DNA of 12,483 nucleotides from the NCBI GenBank assembly GCA_033763435.1, contig JANRKN010000076.1, positions 1 to 12,483 on the forward strand, in the 5' to 3' direction. A program made the translations under genes and the position numbers. Within the stretch, counting starts at the first letter, position 1, and every line of letters begins with the position of its first letter. The notes under the pieces are model-generated. The model did not search any database, was not told where the DNA came from, and worked only from the letters and a program-made list of their open reading frames with translations. This document shows, piece by piece, positions 1-10,800 of this stretch. Source of the stretch: JANRKN01 sp033763435. GTDB taxonomy: Bacteria; Planctomycetota; Phycisphaerae; Phycisphaerales; UBA1924.

Positions 1-1822
1 CGACACCCGTGCGGACGTCTACAGCCTTGGCGTGATGCTGTATGAGTTGCTCACGGGCGAGCTGCCGTTCAACTCACACGAGCTGCGCAAGGCGGCGCTC
101 GCCGAGGTTGCGCGAATCATCAAGGAAGTCACGCCGCCGAAACCCAGCACGCGCCTCGCGCAGCTCGCGGGCGAGCGCACGACGACGATCGCCGCGGCGC
201 GCTCAGCGTCGCGCGAGCGCATCACGAGCGAACTCCGCCGGGAGCTGGACTGGATCCCGCTGATGGCGCTGCGCAAAGAGCGCGAGCGGCGCTATGCGAG
301 CCCGCAGGCGCTCGCCGACGACGTGCAGCGGTATCTTGAGGGCCGCCCGCTGCGTGCCGCGCCAGATTCCAAGGCGTACCTCGCGCGCAAGTTCGTCCGG
401 CGCAACAAGGTGCAGGTCTTCGCGGCCAGCGCGGTGTTTCTCGCGCTGAGCGCGGGGCTTGTTGGTGTGGCAGTAGCACTTTGGCAGCGAAGTTTTGCAC
501 TCGATGCTCGAGACGCCGAATCTCAGCGTGCCAGCGAGCGCGATCAGATTGCGAGGTTTCAGGCCAGCATGATCAGTGACGTTGATGTGGGTGCGCTCGG
601 CACCGATATTCTTGACGAGATCCGAACGCGCCTCGTTGAGGCGGACACAACCGATGCCGATCGCGCCCGCGTCGATGCCTCTCTCAGGTTGATCAACCGA
701 AGGGATCTTGCCCAGACCGTCCTTCGGAGGCAGTTGCTCAGGGCAGCCGCCGGTCGCATTACGAGCGACTTCTCGTCTCAGCCTCGTATCGCCGCGCGGC
801 TTTGGTCGTCGCTTGCGATGATGAACTTTAGTCTCGGGGACGCTGCCAGCGCCGAGCGGTCGCTCCGACTTGCGATCGAGCAATCCACCCACGCGAACTC
901 TCGCACCGACCCGACGGTCCTCGCCGATCGTCAGTTCCTCGGGCTCGTTCTGCTCGCTCAGGGCAAGTACGCCGACGCTCAAACACTGCTCCGACAGCTC
1001 GTCACCGACCGCACGAACGTTTTCGGTGCAAGCGCACCCGAAACCGCCGAGACGATGGCCTCCCTCGCCGAAGCGGAGTTCTACGTCGGCACGCGCGCCG
1101 AAGCGCAGTCACTCCTCGAGCGCGCCGCGGCCATCTTCCGCGCCGCTGACGGCCCCGACCAAAGGCGCGAGGTGCAAGCGGTCATGACGCTCGTGGGCTT
1201 CGCGCTCGACTCAGCGGGCAACGACCCGGCCCAGCTCGATCTCGCGAGCGCGCTGCTGAACCGCTTTCCCAAGCTCATCGAGCGAGGGCCCGTCGCCGCT
1301 GAACCCGTCACGATGCTCTTCGCCAATTACTATGCGGGCGTACGCCTGACGCTCGCCGACCGGGCTGAGCGTGGTTCGCCCGACGGCGCGCGCCTCGCCT
1401 CGGAGGCTGAGGCGCTCTCCCGCGCGCTGCTCAAGGCCGAGCTCGAGCTCCAGCCGACCGACCATCCGGCCGTGCTCAGCACGCGGTTCCAGATCGCGCG
1501 TGCGCTTGAGATCCAGCGTCGATTTGATGAGGCGCTGGGCCTGTTCGGTTTGATCCGCGAGCTTGCGCCCGGCTCGGTCGGCGAATCATCGCAGCTGGCC
1601 TTGCTCGCCTCAGAGAGCGCCGCGTTCCTGCTTCTTGTCGCGCTGAACCGCCCCGCTGAGGCTCGACCGATCTTCGAGCGCCTGATCGCGCTCAGCGAGA
1701 AGCCCGGCTCGTCGATACCACCCGATGCGCTCGCGGACTGGAAAGAGGCCCTTGCGCGAGCAACGGCCTCGGAGACGGGCGCGGCAGCTCCGCAATCCGA
1801 ACCTCAGTCCTCGCCGCCATAA
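1..1822 (+). CDS. Membrane-anchored Ser/Thr protein kinase with TPR sensor region (5' partial)
   Basis: Only the C-terminal 606 residues are visible; the frame is open from base 2, so the ATP-binding and catalytic loops lie upstream of the window. Residues 1-23 carry kinase subdomain IX (DVYSLGVMLYELLTGELPF, with the invariant Asp). Residues 80-114 (LDWIPLMAL, then RRYASPQALADDVQRYLEG) are the end of the kinase domain as in bacterial PknB-like kinases, with the conserved Arg of subdomain XI. A basic stretch (KFVRRNK) precedes one transmembrane helix at about 138-161, which predicts kinase inside and C-terminus outside. Residues 185-250 (from RFQASMISDVDVG) resemble the linker seen in Phycisphaerae TPR kinases. 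TPR or kinesin-light-chain-like helical pairs follow at about 259-294, 303-342, 345-380, 488-520 and 527-564. The tail is Ala/Ser/Pro-rich and ends in TAA. The TPR part probably senses an extracytoplasmic partner; substrate and ligand are unknown. The kinase call is firm; the number of TPR units is approximate. Confidence 0.9.
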   Translation, partial: DTRADVYSLGVMLYELLTGELPFNSHELRKAALAEVARIIKEVTPPKPSTRLAQLAGERTTTIAAARSASRERITSELRRELDWIPLMALRKERERRYASPQALADDVQRYLEGRPLRAAPDSKAYLARKFVRRNKVQVFAASAVFLALSAGLVGVAVALWQRSFALDARDAESQRASERDQIARFQASMISDVDVGALGTDILDEIRTRLVEADTTDADRARVDASLRLINRRDLAQTVLRRQLLRAAAGRITSDFSSQPRIAARLWSSLAMMNFSLGDAASAERSLRLAIEQSTHANSRTDPTVLADRQFLGLVLLAQGKYADAQTLLRQLVTDRTNVFGASAPETAETMASLAEAEFYVGTRAEAQSLLERAAAIFRAADGPDQRREVQAVMTLVGFALDSAGNDPAQLDLASALLNRFPKLIERGPVAAEPVTMLFANYYAGVRLTLADRAERGSPDGARLASEAEALSRALLKAELELQPTDHPAVLSTRFQIARALEIQRRFDEALGLFGLIRELAPGSVGESSQLALLASESAAFLLLVALNRPAEARPIFERLIALSEKPGSSIPPDALADWKEALARATASETGAAAPQSEPQSSPP

Positions 1823-1828
1823 GCCGAG
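1823..1828. other. Six-base gap between convergent genes
   Basis: The kinase gene ends with TAA at 1820-1822 and the giant minus-strand gene ends with TAG at 1831-1829. The gap is too small for a stem-loop terminator. Short palindromes lie just inside the giant gene's end (CTCGAG at 1832-1837 and GCGATCGC at 1837-1844), but there is no long GC stem followed by a T-run. Termination of both transcripts must therefore occur within the opposite gene or depend on Rho. Confidence 0.85.
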
Positions 1829-4800
1829 CTACTCGAGCGATCGCAGCATGGTGAGCACGTCATCGGCCTGCGGTTGGTCGCTCCGCGTTCGCGCGAGCGC
1901 CGCCGCAGCCGCCAGAATCGTCGCGGGTGTCGTGCGACGGAGCTCCGCTCGTCCGGGTGCGGCCAGGAGTATCGCAGAGCGATCGTCGCCCACGACCACG
2001 GACCAGCCGCGTGCGGCGAGCGAGCTCAGCGCGCGATGGATCATCGGTGAGCCCACGCGCGAGGCCCCGGTCGTCTCCAGCAGCACCCCCGGCCCGGCCT
2101 CAGCGAGGCGCTCGAGAGCGCCGAGCACATCCGACGTCCGTGCGATGGTTCGCCTCGCGTCGGAGAAGACACTCAAAGGCATCACCGGCGCCGACACAAA
2201 CCGGGCGCGCATGAAACCCATCTCGGTCATCGTGCGTTCGAGCGCAACCAGACGCGCATTGGGCGCGTGCGCTTCCAACCCGAGCGCAACAAGAGGAATA
2301 GGCACCTCGCCCGAGCCCGGTTCGGCCGCGGGCGCGCGGTCGATCTCGCCAGCGGGACCGATGACCGCGAGCTCGGGCTCGCAGTCGCGCGCCGCCCCCA
2401 ACTCGCGCAGACGCTGGGCGATCAACGCGAGTTCCTCGGCCCTTCGCACTTCGGGCTCGATGCGCGAGATCACTCCGGCGATCGGCGACACGCGGATGCC
2501 TGCGGGCATCGCACCGTGCTGCTCCCCGATCAGGCCCGGGAGCACGAACATCCGCAACGCGCCCTGGCCTACGAGCACAGGCGAGGTGTACAGCCCGCGT
2601 GCTTCCAACGCCGAACGCACGCGCGCCTCGTCCGCGCCTGGTTCGAGCTCGATCAACCACCAGCCCCGCATCGGGAGCGGGGACACACGCGGCACGGGTA
2701 CCTGTCCCGCCGCAGCAACCGCCGAGGCATCGAGCATCAAGGACCGATCAAAGACCGCGAGCAGGGCCTGCGCCCGCGTGGGTATGTGTTCAAAGCCTGC
2801 GAACAAGGCTCCGAGCTCCGGACCCGCCGGGAGCGTCGGGCCCGGCGTGCTGAGGCCTTCGTGTTCCGTCGGCGCGCTGGCGTTCTGTCCCGGTCCGACG
2901 CCGCTCGGGCGCGTGGCTCGGCGTGCGTCGTCGTGGAGCGCGCTCCCGCCCGACGCCTGACGCGTGGTGCCCGAGCCCGGCGCCGAGACGAACGGCGGAT
3001 TCAGCACGCCGCAAGGCCTGCGGACGCCGCGGAGGTCAAGTCGCGCCGCGCTTCGCGTGGTGGCGACATCGGCCGCGTCCACATCGCCATCGGTGTCAAT
3101 GTCAGCGCGAAGATGCGTCGGGTTCGTGGGGTCGATCGGCGCGCCATCGAGTTCCGCCGCGAGCGCCCGCACGATCGCCACGTCGTTCGCGTTGGTGCGT
3201 TCGTCGCCGCGAACATCGCCCGGCAGCACCGTGACCGACACGGGCGGCCCAGCGGCGATCGGCGTCCCTGAGGGCGAGCGCACGTCGACGATTTGCAGGC
3301 AGTACACGCCCGGCACAGAGAGCGAAGGCGCGATGCTCGCCCGCAGCGTCCGAAGATCCGCCGAGACGGAGAACGCGACAAGGTTCGACGAGACATCGAT
3401 CGCCGCGCCCGTCGCGTCCGCCCCGCTGATCCGAAGCGACCCGGGCGTCACTGAGGCCGGATCGATCGTGCCCGTAAGCGAGATCTCGATCGTCTCAATC
3501 CCACCGGCGCGGGGTTCACTGACCGGCTGACCGATCGGCAGCGCAAGCGCCGCCTCGCCCACCACGCCGTGGCTCCGGATCGCGGTCCAGCCCGCGACCT
3601 GCGGCGCCGCAGACGCGATCGTGACCTCCAGCGGCGACTCGACCGCATCACTCCGCAGAACCACCGTGTGCATGCCGTCGAGCAGCGCGCGCGACGCCGG
3701 AACTTCAAACGTGCCGCGCCCCGCGGCGTCGGTCTGCACGGTTGCTTCCAGCACCGTGACGCTCTGCCGGCGGATGGAGATCGGAAGTGAACGGTTCGGG
3801 ATCGACACGATCAGGAACCTTGGCGTGGTGAGCGCGGTCACCGAGTCGCCCGGCTGACCCGTGTCGCTCGCGGGATCGAGCCTCAACGTGGGCACGACCG
3901 TGATCGCGTCCGGCACGATCGGCAAACCCTCGACGTTGGAGGCGATATCGACCGCCTGCGTCGCAAAGCCGTAGATGCGTCCGGGTTCAATCTCATCGAA
4001 CAGCGCGGTCGTGCCCGTGGTCAGGGGCTGGAAGATCCGATACGGCCCTCCGTCGACTTGCACGAGCACACGCACGCCCTCGAGCCCGCTGCCGACGTCG
4101 CTGGCGCTGAAGTTGAGCACCACCTGCCCGCCCTCGAGCGCCTGGGGCGGCGCTGACTCCGCGTCGATTGCGCTGACCGGGTCGTCAGAATCGATCGTGT
4201 TGAACACCGTGTTCGTGCGGATCGGCGGGTTGTCGTCAAACACAATGTCCGCGAAGGTCTCGAAGCGCGATCCCGTCGGCAGCGGCGCCGCGAGCATCGA
4301 GAACCGCACCGTGCCCGTGCCCGAAAGCTCGAGACTTTCTCGCGGCAGGAACCCGCTGAACGGATCGCTCGGCGGCTCGGCGATCGTCGGATCGATGGTC
4401 ACAAGCTGCCACAGCGCTTCGAACGACGTTTCCGTCCCCGGGCGCACGGTGGTGTTCACCTTCGCCGAGACCGACACGCCACGCTCCGTGGGCAGCTCGG
4501 GGAGCGTTGCCAGGCCCGAGAACGCGCCGCCCGAAACATCTTCCTCGCGCTCGCCCACCACGACGCTCTCGCCCCGGTAGCTTCCGGGCTGAAGACCCGA
4601 CGACAGCGGCGTCGTCACCTGCACCGCGGCGGCGGGCGCCGTCGCCTGCGAGTCGTTCTGGAACGTCACCGACCACACCCCGCGGCGGCGCGGCGAGATC
4701 CACCGCTGATCGCCGCGGCCCGGGCCGGTCGTCTGGTTCGGATCGTACGACGCGACGGGCGGCGGCCAGCATTCGCCAGGCAGCGCGGGCCTGAGCGTGC

Positions 4801-7800
4801 GGCCCGAGCCATCGCGCGACAGCGCTTCAGCCTCCGAGCACCCGTCAAGCGCGATGCGGATCGCGTCGCCACCGAAGAACACGTCGCGCGTGTCGATCGC
4901 CGGCACACAGCCGACGCACCCAAGCAGATCGCGCACGCCCTGCACCGCCTGATCGCGCACGGCACAGTTCCCCGCGGGCGGACAGAATCGGGCGGTTGCG
5001 ATACGCGAGGCCACCTCGGGCAGCCACGCCGCAAAGAACGCCGCGTCCGGCCGCGGGCTCGCCTCGAGCGCCGACCAGACGAGCGACGCGATCTCACCCT
5101 CGTCACCCCCCGCCTCGACGATCGCGCTCTCGTAGGCGTTCAACGCCAGCGTCGAAAACTCGTCGCGAGCGCTCTGAGCCTCCGCCGGATCAACGCCCGA
5201 CGTGAGCAGTGAGAGCCGGAACTGATCCGCGGCCGAGACAACGACACGCTCGACCGTGCGCTCGTACTCGGCGCGCGAGCGGGCGTGCCCGCCGATAGCG
5301 ATGCCCATGCCGCCGGGCACCTGCGCGTTGAACGTGAGCGCGTAGGGAATGGTGATGAGCTGCTGCGGATGCACGCGGCCCAGGAACAGACGCGCAACCT
5401 CGGGCGCCTGCGCCGCCCCGAACGACGACACGCTCGTACGCCGGTCCGCATCGTCAGGGAACAGCGTGAGCGTGGCCGCCCCCTCGCCGATCCGCGGCAG
5501 GCTCGCGATCAGCTCGCCGACCTGAACGTCGATTGTGCCCGAGTTGACGACGGTGATCAGGCCCTGAACGGGCACTCCGACCTTGGCGGTGCTGACTCCC
5601 GCAACCTCGACCGAGAGCTGCGCTGAGCCGCCGGACGTCACGGAGATCGGCGTCGCGAACGTGTCACTCAGCGCGCCCAGCGTCGCGCTGAGCGCAAACT
5701 CGCCCTCGCGGCCCGAGAGATCAAAGGTGACGAGGAACTCGAACACACCCGTGGAGACGACACGCACGGGCGCGACGCCCGGCCCCTCGGCGGTGGGGGT
5801 GAGAGCGAACGCCGTGCCGATGGGCATCTGCGCGCCACGGATGCGCAGGCTCACTTCGCCCGCGCCCACGCTCGTGCTGCTCACGCTCAGGATGCTGAAG
5901 GGCAGGTACTCGGCGCGCACCACGCCGCCCGGCAGATCGGTCAGGCCCGCGGCGCGGACCATCACGTAGTACGTCGGTCGGTCCGTCAGCGGCACAATCA
6001 CGCGCTGCGACGACTCGCCGGGCCGATCGAACGAAAGATCGAACTCGCCCGCAGTCGGAATCCGTTCGCGCGAAACGTACAACTCGCTCAGCGCCGAAGG
6101 GCTCGCGTGGTCAAAGGCGATGCGCAGCGTGCGCCCGCTCTCAACGCCCGTCACCGCGAAATAGCGCTCGGCGCCCGAGGTGAACAAGTCGGAATTGGCA
6201 AACTCGCCCGGGGGTGAGATCTCAGCGATCGTGACCGGAAACGGCGCGGGCGAACTGCTGTCGTCGTTGCCCGGCTCGCGGTCGGTCTGCGCAAGGAACT
6301 TGCGCGAATCGCCCCGCACCACCGCGTAGTAGTCGCCCGGCAGCACCGCAGGCGTCGTGGGAGAGGCCGAGCGCAGCAGTGATTCGCCCGGCATGATCGC
6401 AGACCCCAGCACGATCGGGAACCGACCCACAAACACGTCGCTCGGGTCCCACAACGCGTCGCGCGAAAGGAAAATCGAGTCTTCCCACGCGCCCTCGAGC
6501 GCGCCGTCGGCCTCCGGCGAGTTGCCAACGCGCCACCGATAGGTCGCCGGCAGCCCAAGAGGTGCCACGAGCGGCGCAGTCACACCCGACACCACCAGGT
6601 CCGGCGGGTCCGGCAGCGTCACATCGATCAGCGTCGACGAGGCGCGCACGTTGTCGCCCTCGCCCCCCGGCTCGGGCACGCTGCGGTCCGAGTTCACCTG
6701 CACGATCACGAAGTACGGCCCGTTCAGCGAGGCGGGCACGCGGAACGACGCGCTCGCCGAATACGCCTCGCCCCCTCCCAGCGGCCCCGAACGAGTCGCG
6801 GAGCCCAACAGCACGTCGCTTGCATCAAGCGTCTGATTGCGCGAGAGATAAACGGTGTCGCGCCACGCGGCGACGGGCACGCCCGCCTGACCCGAGTTGC
6901 GCGCGCCCCATGAAACGGGCAGTTCGCGCCCCGCCGCCACCGAGCCAAGGTCGGGCCCCACACCCGTCGGCGCGAGATTCGCCGTGCCGACGGCGACCGG
7001 CTCCGATGCCGAGATGTTGTCCGCCGTGGCGCCTCGCTCGTACACACGCCCGTCCGCATTGGTCCTGAGCAGCACGCGATAGGCGCCGCTCGCACCCGCG
7101 GGCATCGTCACCGTCGCGGACTGAGGCGCCGGGTACGCCGCGTTGGGCCCAAGTCCCCCGGTGATCCGACGCGAGAACAGCCGGATGTCACCCGCGCCCA
7201 GCGTCATATCGCGGCTCAGCCAGAGCTCATCTTCCCACGCGTCGGCGCTCGTCGGTTCATCACTCTCGTTTCGGACGCTCCACGTCACCACGAACGACCG
7301 CCCCGCATCGACCGCGCTCGGGGCTTCGGGTGTCTCGGCGACGAGATTCGAGGGCGGCGCCGCAGTGACTGAAATTGAGCCCTGCGCCGCGTTGTTGGTC
7401 TCATCACCCTCGGGAACGCCGCCGAGCGCATCGGTCGTCACGAGAACGTCGAATGGGCCCTCCGCCCCCAGCGGCAGGTCAAAGTCGACCGCGCGCTGGT
7501 AGCTGCCCTGCGGCGCAAGCGCACCCACCCGCGTCGTGTCGGCGCTCGCAAGCACCGGACCTCCGCCCGCCGCGCGGACAACCACGCGGTCGAGCCACGA
7601 GTTGCCGATCGTCGCACGCGAGCCCGAGTTGGAGACGCGGAACGTGATGTTCAGACGCTCACCGCCGATCAGCGACGCCGGCGTCGGTGTGACCGACGCG
7701 ACCGTGAGGTCCGCGATCTCGGGCGTAATCCGCAGCGGGATCGCGACGGTGTCGGGCGCGCTGTCGACGGGCTTCTGCAGCACGGCACCGCCCGAGTCAG

Positions 7801-10800
7801 TCCGAACGACCAGGAAGTACTCCCCCGCGCCGACCGCGGGCAGCGTGACCACGCGCGCCGCGGAGTACGACGCGCCGGGCGTCAGTTCGCCCGTCCGCCC
7901 GGCCGACGCCAGCGACCGCACCGCGCCCGCGAACGTCTGATCGCGCGACAGCACGACCTCATCGGTCCACGTGCTCGCGATCGTCGTCGCATCACCCACG
8001 TTCGCTACGCTCCACTCCACGCGCACCGAAGCGCCGGGCGCCGCCGTCAGCGTCGCGGCCGCGGGCGTCGAGATCGACAGATCGGCATACCGCGCGGGCA
8101 CATCGATCGGCACGAGCGAGAAGAGGTCGTTGTCCAGCCGCCCGTCCGTCGTCGCCGACTGCTCGTTCAGCGAGTTCGTCGCGTTCACTCGCACGCCAAG
8201 CCAGTAGCGCCCAGGCGTGATCGTGCCCGGCACCCGATAGCCCTGCGTGACCACATACCCCTCGTTGTCCGTGCCTTCGATCGTTCCCAGCCCGCCCGAG
8301 TTCCGCGGCACCTCGGGCGTCAGGCTCACGTCCGACGCATCGAACGTCTGATCGAGCGAAAGCACCAGCCGGTCGGTCCACTGACCATTGACGGGCGCGT
8401 CGTCGCCACGATTTTCAACGGTGTGCGAGGCCGTCAGCAGACCGCCAGGCACCACCGTCGGCGCACCCTGGACGCGCGTGGGCACCAGATTCGGCGCCGA
8501 CCGACGCACCGTCAGCGTGCGCGCACTCACCGCGATGTTGTTCCCCTCCAGCGTCCGCTCAATGACCTGGTTCCCGCTGTCAACCTGCACCTTGATGTAA
8601 TACTCGCCGCCCGCCATCGAGAGCGGCACCTGGAACGTCGCCGACCGCGCCGGGTCCGCGCTCCCCGCCGCGAGCGCCGTCGAACGCGGCCGCACCGACT
8701 CGCCGATCACCACGTCGTCCCCGCTCGGAGGCTGCGCCTCGGCGCTCCGCGACAGATACACACGGGTCGACCATGCCACCGATGGCGTGCTGCCGCCCGA
8801 GCGCTCGAGCGCGTTCGAGTTCGTTTCCGCCCACGTCACAGGAAGGGGCGCGCCCGTCCCCACGCTGGCCTCGGGAAGATTGAACAGCGGCGACGAAACC
8901 TCCGCCGCGACCAGGTCCGGCTGCGGCGCCAGCGCGATCGCAAACGCCGGGCTCGCGCCGCGGTTGTTGGCCTCGTTGGTCTCAGCGGCCGCGTTGGTCG
9001 TGTCCGTCTCGGCGATCAGGTGGAACGTCGCGCCGAACACATCATCAGGCAGCTTCACACTCAGGTTCTGAACGTAACTCTCCCCGGGCCTCAGGAAAAT
9101 CTGGTTCTCGGCCGGCCTTCCCAGCTCGATGTCGCTCGCGTCCCGCACCGCGTTGTTGGGCGAAAGGTACAGCCGGTCAAACCACACCGGTGTGCTCGTC
9201 GCGCCCGTCGCCGAGTCCGCCCGCGACGGGTCGTTGTCGTTCAGCACGCGGAACGTCGCCGTCACCGTGCTCCCCGCAAACACCGACACATCCGGCCCAC
9301 CCAGCGGGCTCACGCTCGGCACCGTCAGGTCAGGCGTCGGCTCCGGCTGGATCGATATCGCCGAGACCGACGCCGCCACGTTGTCCACCGTGTCCAGATA
9401 CTCCTGCACCACCCCGTCAGGGTTCACCCACGCAATCAGATATCGCTCGCCCACGATCCGCGGCAGCGTGATCAGCTCGCACTGCGTCGTCTGCTGCCCA
9501 GGCGCCAGCGCGATCGTCGGCGGGCGCACCGAAAACTCATCCAGCAGCACATCCGCGTTCGCCCCGCTCGTATCCAGCGTCCGATCCGCCGACAGATACA
9601 GCCGCGTCGTCCACGGGCCGTTCGCGTTCGCGTCGCCCCGGTTCTCCGTCGTCCAGCAGATCTGAATCGTCTGACCGCCGATCGCCTCCAGCGGCACGCT
9701 CGGCGAAGCCGCGACCAGATTCGCCGCGGGAGGCCTCACAATCCGCACGCTCAGCGGCGCCGACACGTTGTCGTCCGTCGTCGTTTCGGGCGGCCCGCCC
9801 GACACGTTCGTCTGCACGAACAAGCTGTAGTTCCCGGGCGGCAGCAGCGGATCGATCGGGATCGTGATCGTCTGCTGAACCTCCGCGCCAGCGTTGACCG
9901 CCAGCGACGCGGGCCCCGCCGAAACGCTCGGGAACGGGCGATCGTCCGCATCCCCGAACACCGCGTTCTTCGAAAGCACCACGCGGTCGGTCCAGGGCCC
10001 GTTCGCAACGCCCGGGCCATCGTTCTGATCCGTCCACCGCACGTTCGCCGGGGCACCCTGCGGCAAGTCCGTGCCGCCCGCAAGCGTCACGCCCACAGGA
10101 CGCAGGTTCGCGCGCGCTCGCACCACCAGCTTCGTGCCCGCGACCAGCGTGTTGTTCGCGCGTGAAGCCTCGGCGAACGAGGAATTCACGTTGCACACAA
10201 GAATCACGAAGTACTCGCCCGCGACCGCCGTTTCGCCGACCTGCGCGTTGATCGCGTACAGCCCGTTCGACGCCAGCGACCGGCTCTGAGCCACGTCGTA
10301 CTGCAGGTCATCCGCGCTCGGCGTGTCATCGCTCGACAGATAGATCCGGTCCGTCCATGAGCTGGTCGGCAGCGCCGTTGACGAGACGTTTCGGCCGATG
10401 CCGGCAACCGGAGCCGCCGATCCCTGCACGATCGGCGTAAACACCGTTACCTGGAACGCCGCGAGATCCGGCGCGGGCACCACCGTGATCGACCGCGCCG
10501 CGCTGTTGTTCGCCGCGTCATCTCGCCGCGCCGACGCCGAAAGCTGGTCAATGCTCGCGACGATCGCTGCGGGCGCGACCGGACTCACCGGCAGCACACC
10601 GCTGAACGCCAGCGTCTGCGTCGCGCCGCCGCCCACGGTCCCCGTGAAGCTCAACGTCGCCGTCGTCAGCACCGTCTGACGCTCCGCGCCGCCCGGCCCG
10701 CCGCGGTCGACAAGCACCAACGTCCCGCGCGCCGACGACGCGATGTTCGTCCCCGACGCCGTCACGCTCGCCGTGATCGTCACCGGATACAGATCAGTCA

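Noticed and set aside
1832..1844. CTCGAG and GCGATCGC palindromes as a terminator
   Set aside because: They are short, have no loop or T-run, and occur by chance often in GC-rich sequence.
1832..2737. Separate gene starting at the in-frame ATG at 2737
   Set aside because: No Shine-Dalgarno-like sequence precedes it, and the frame is unbroken from the dockerin, so a single protein is the simpler reading.
1725..3271. Plus-strand frames of 411 and 334 residues under the giant gene's 3' end
   Set aside because: Low-complexity Ser/Arg/Pro-rich translations without recognisable motifs. The minus-strand frame here encodes the dockerin with two proper calcium loops.
8423..10165. 580-residue open frame on the + strand
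   Set aside because: It lies wholly inside the CARDB array on the opposite strand, and its translation is dominated by Arg with no domain pattern. High GC gives long antisense frames; the minus-strand frame has clear repeated domains.
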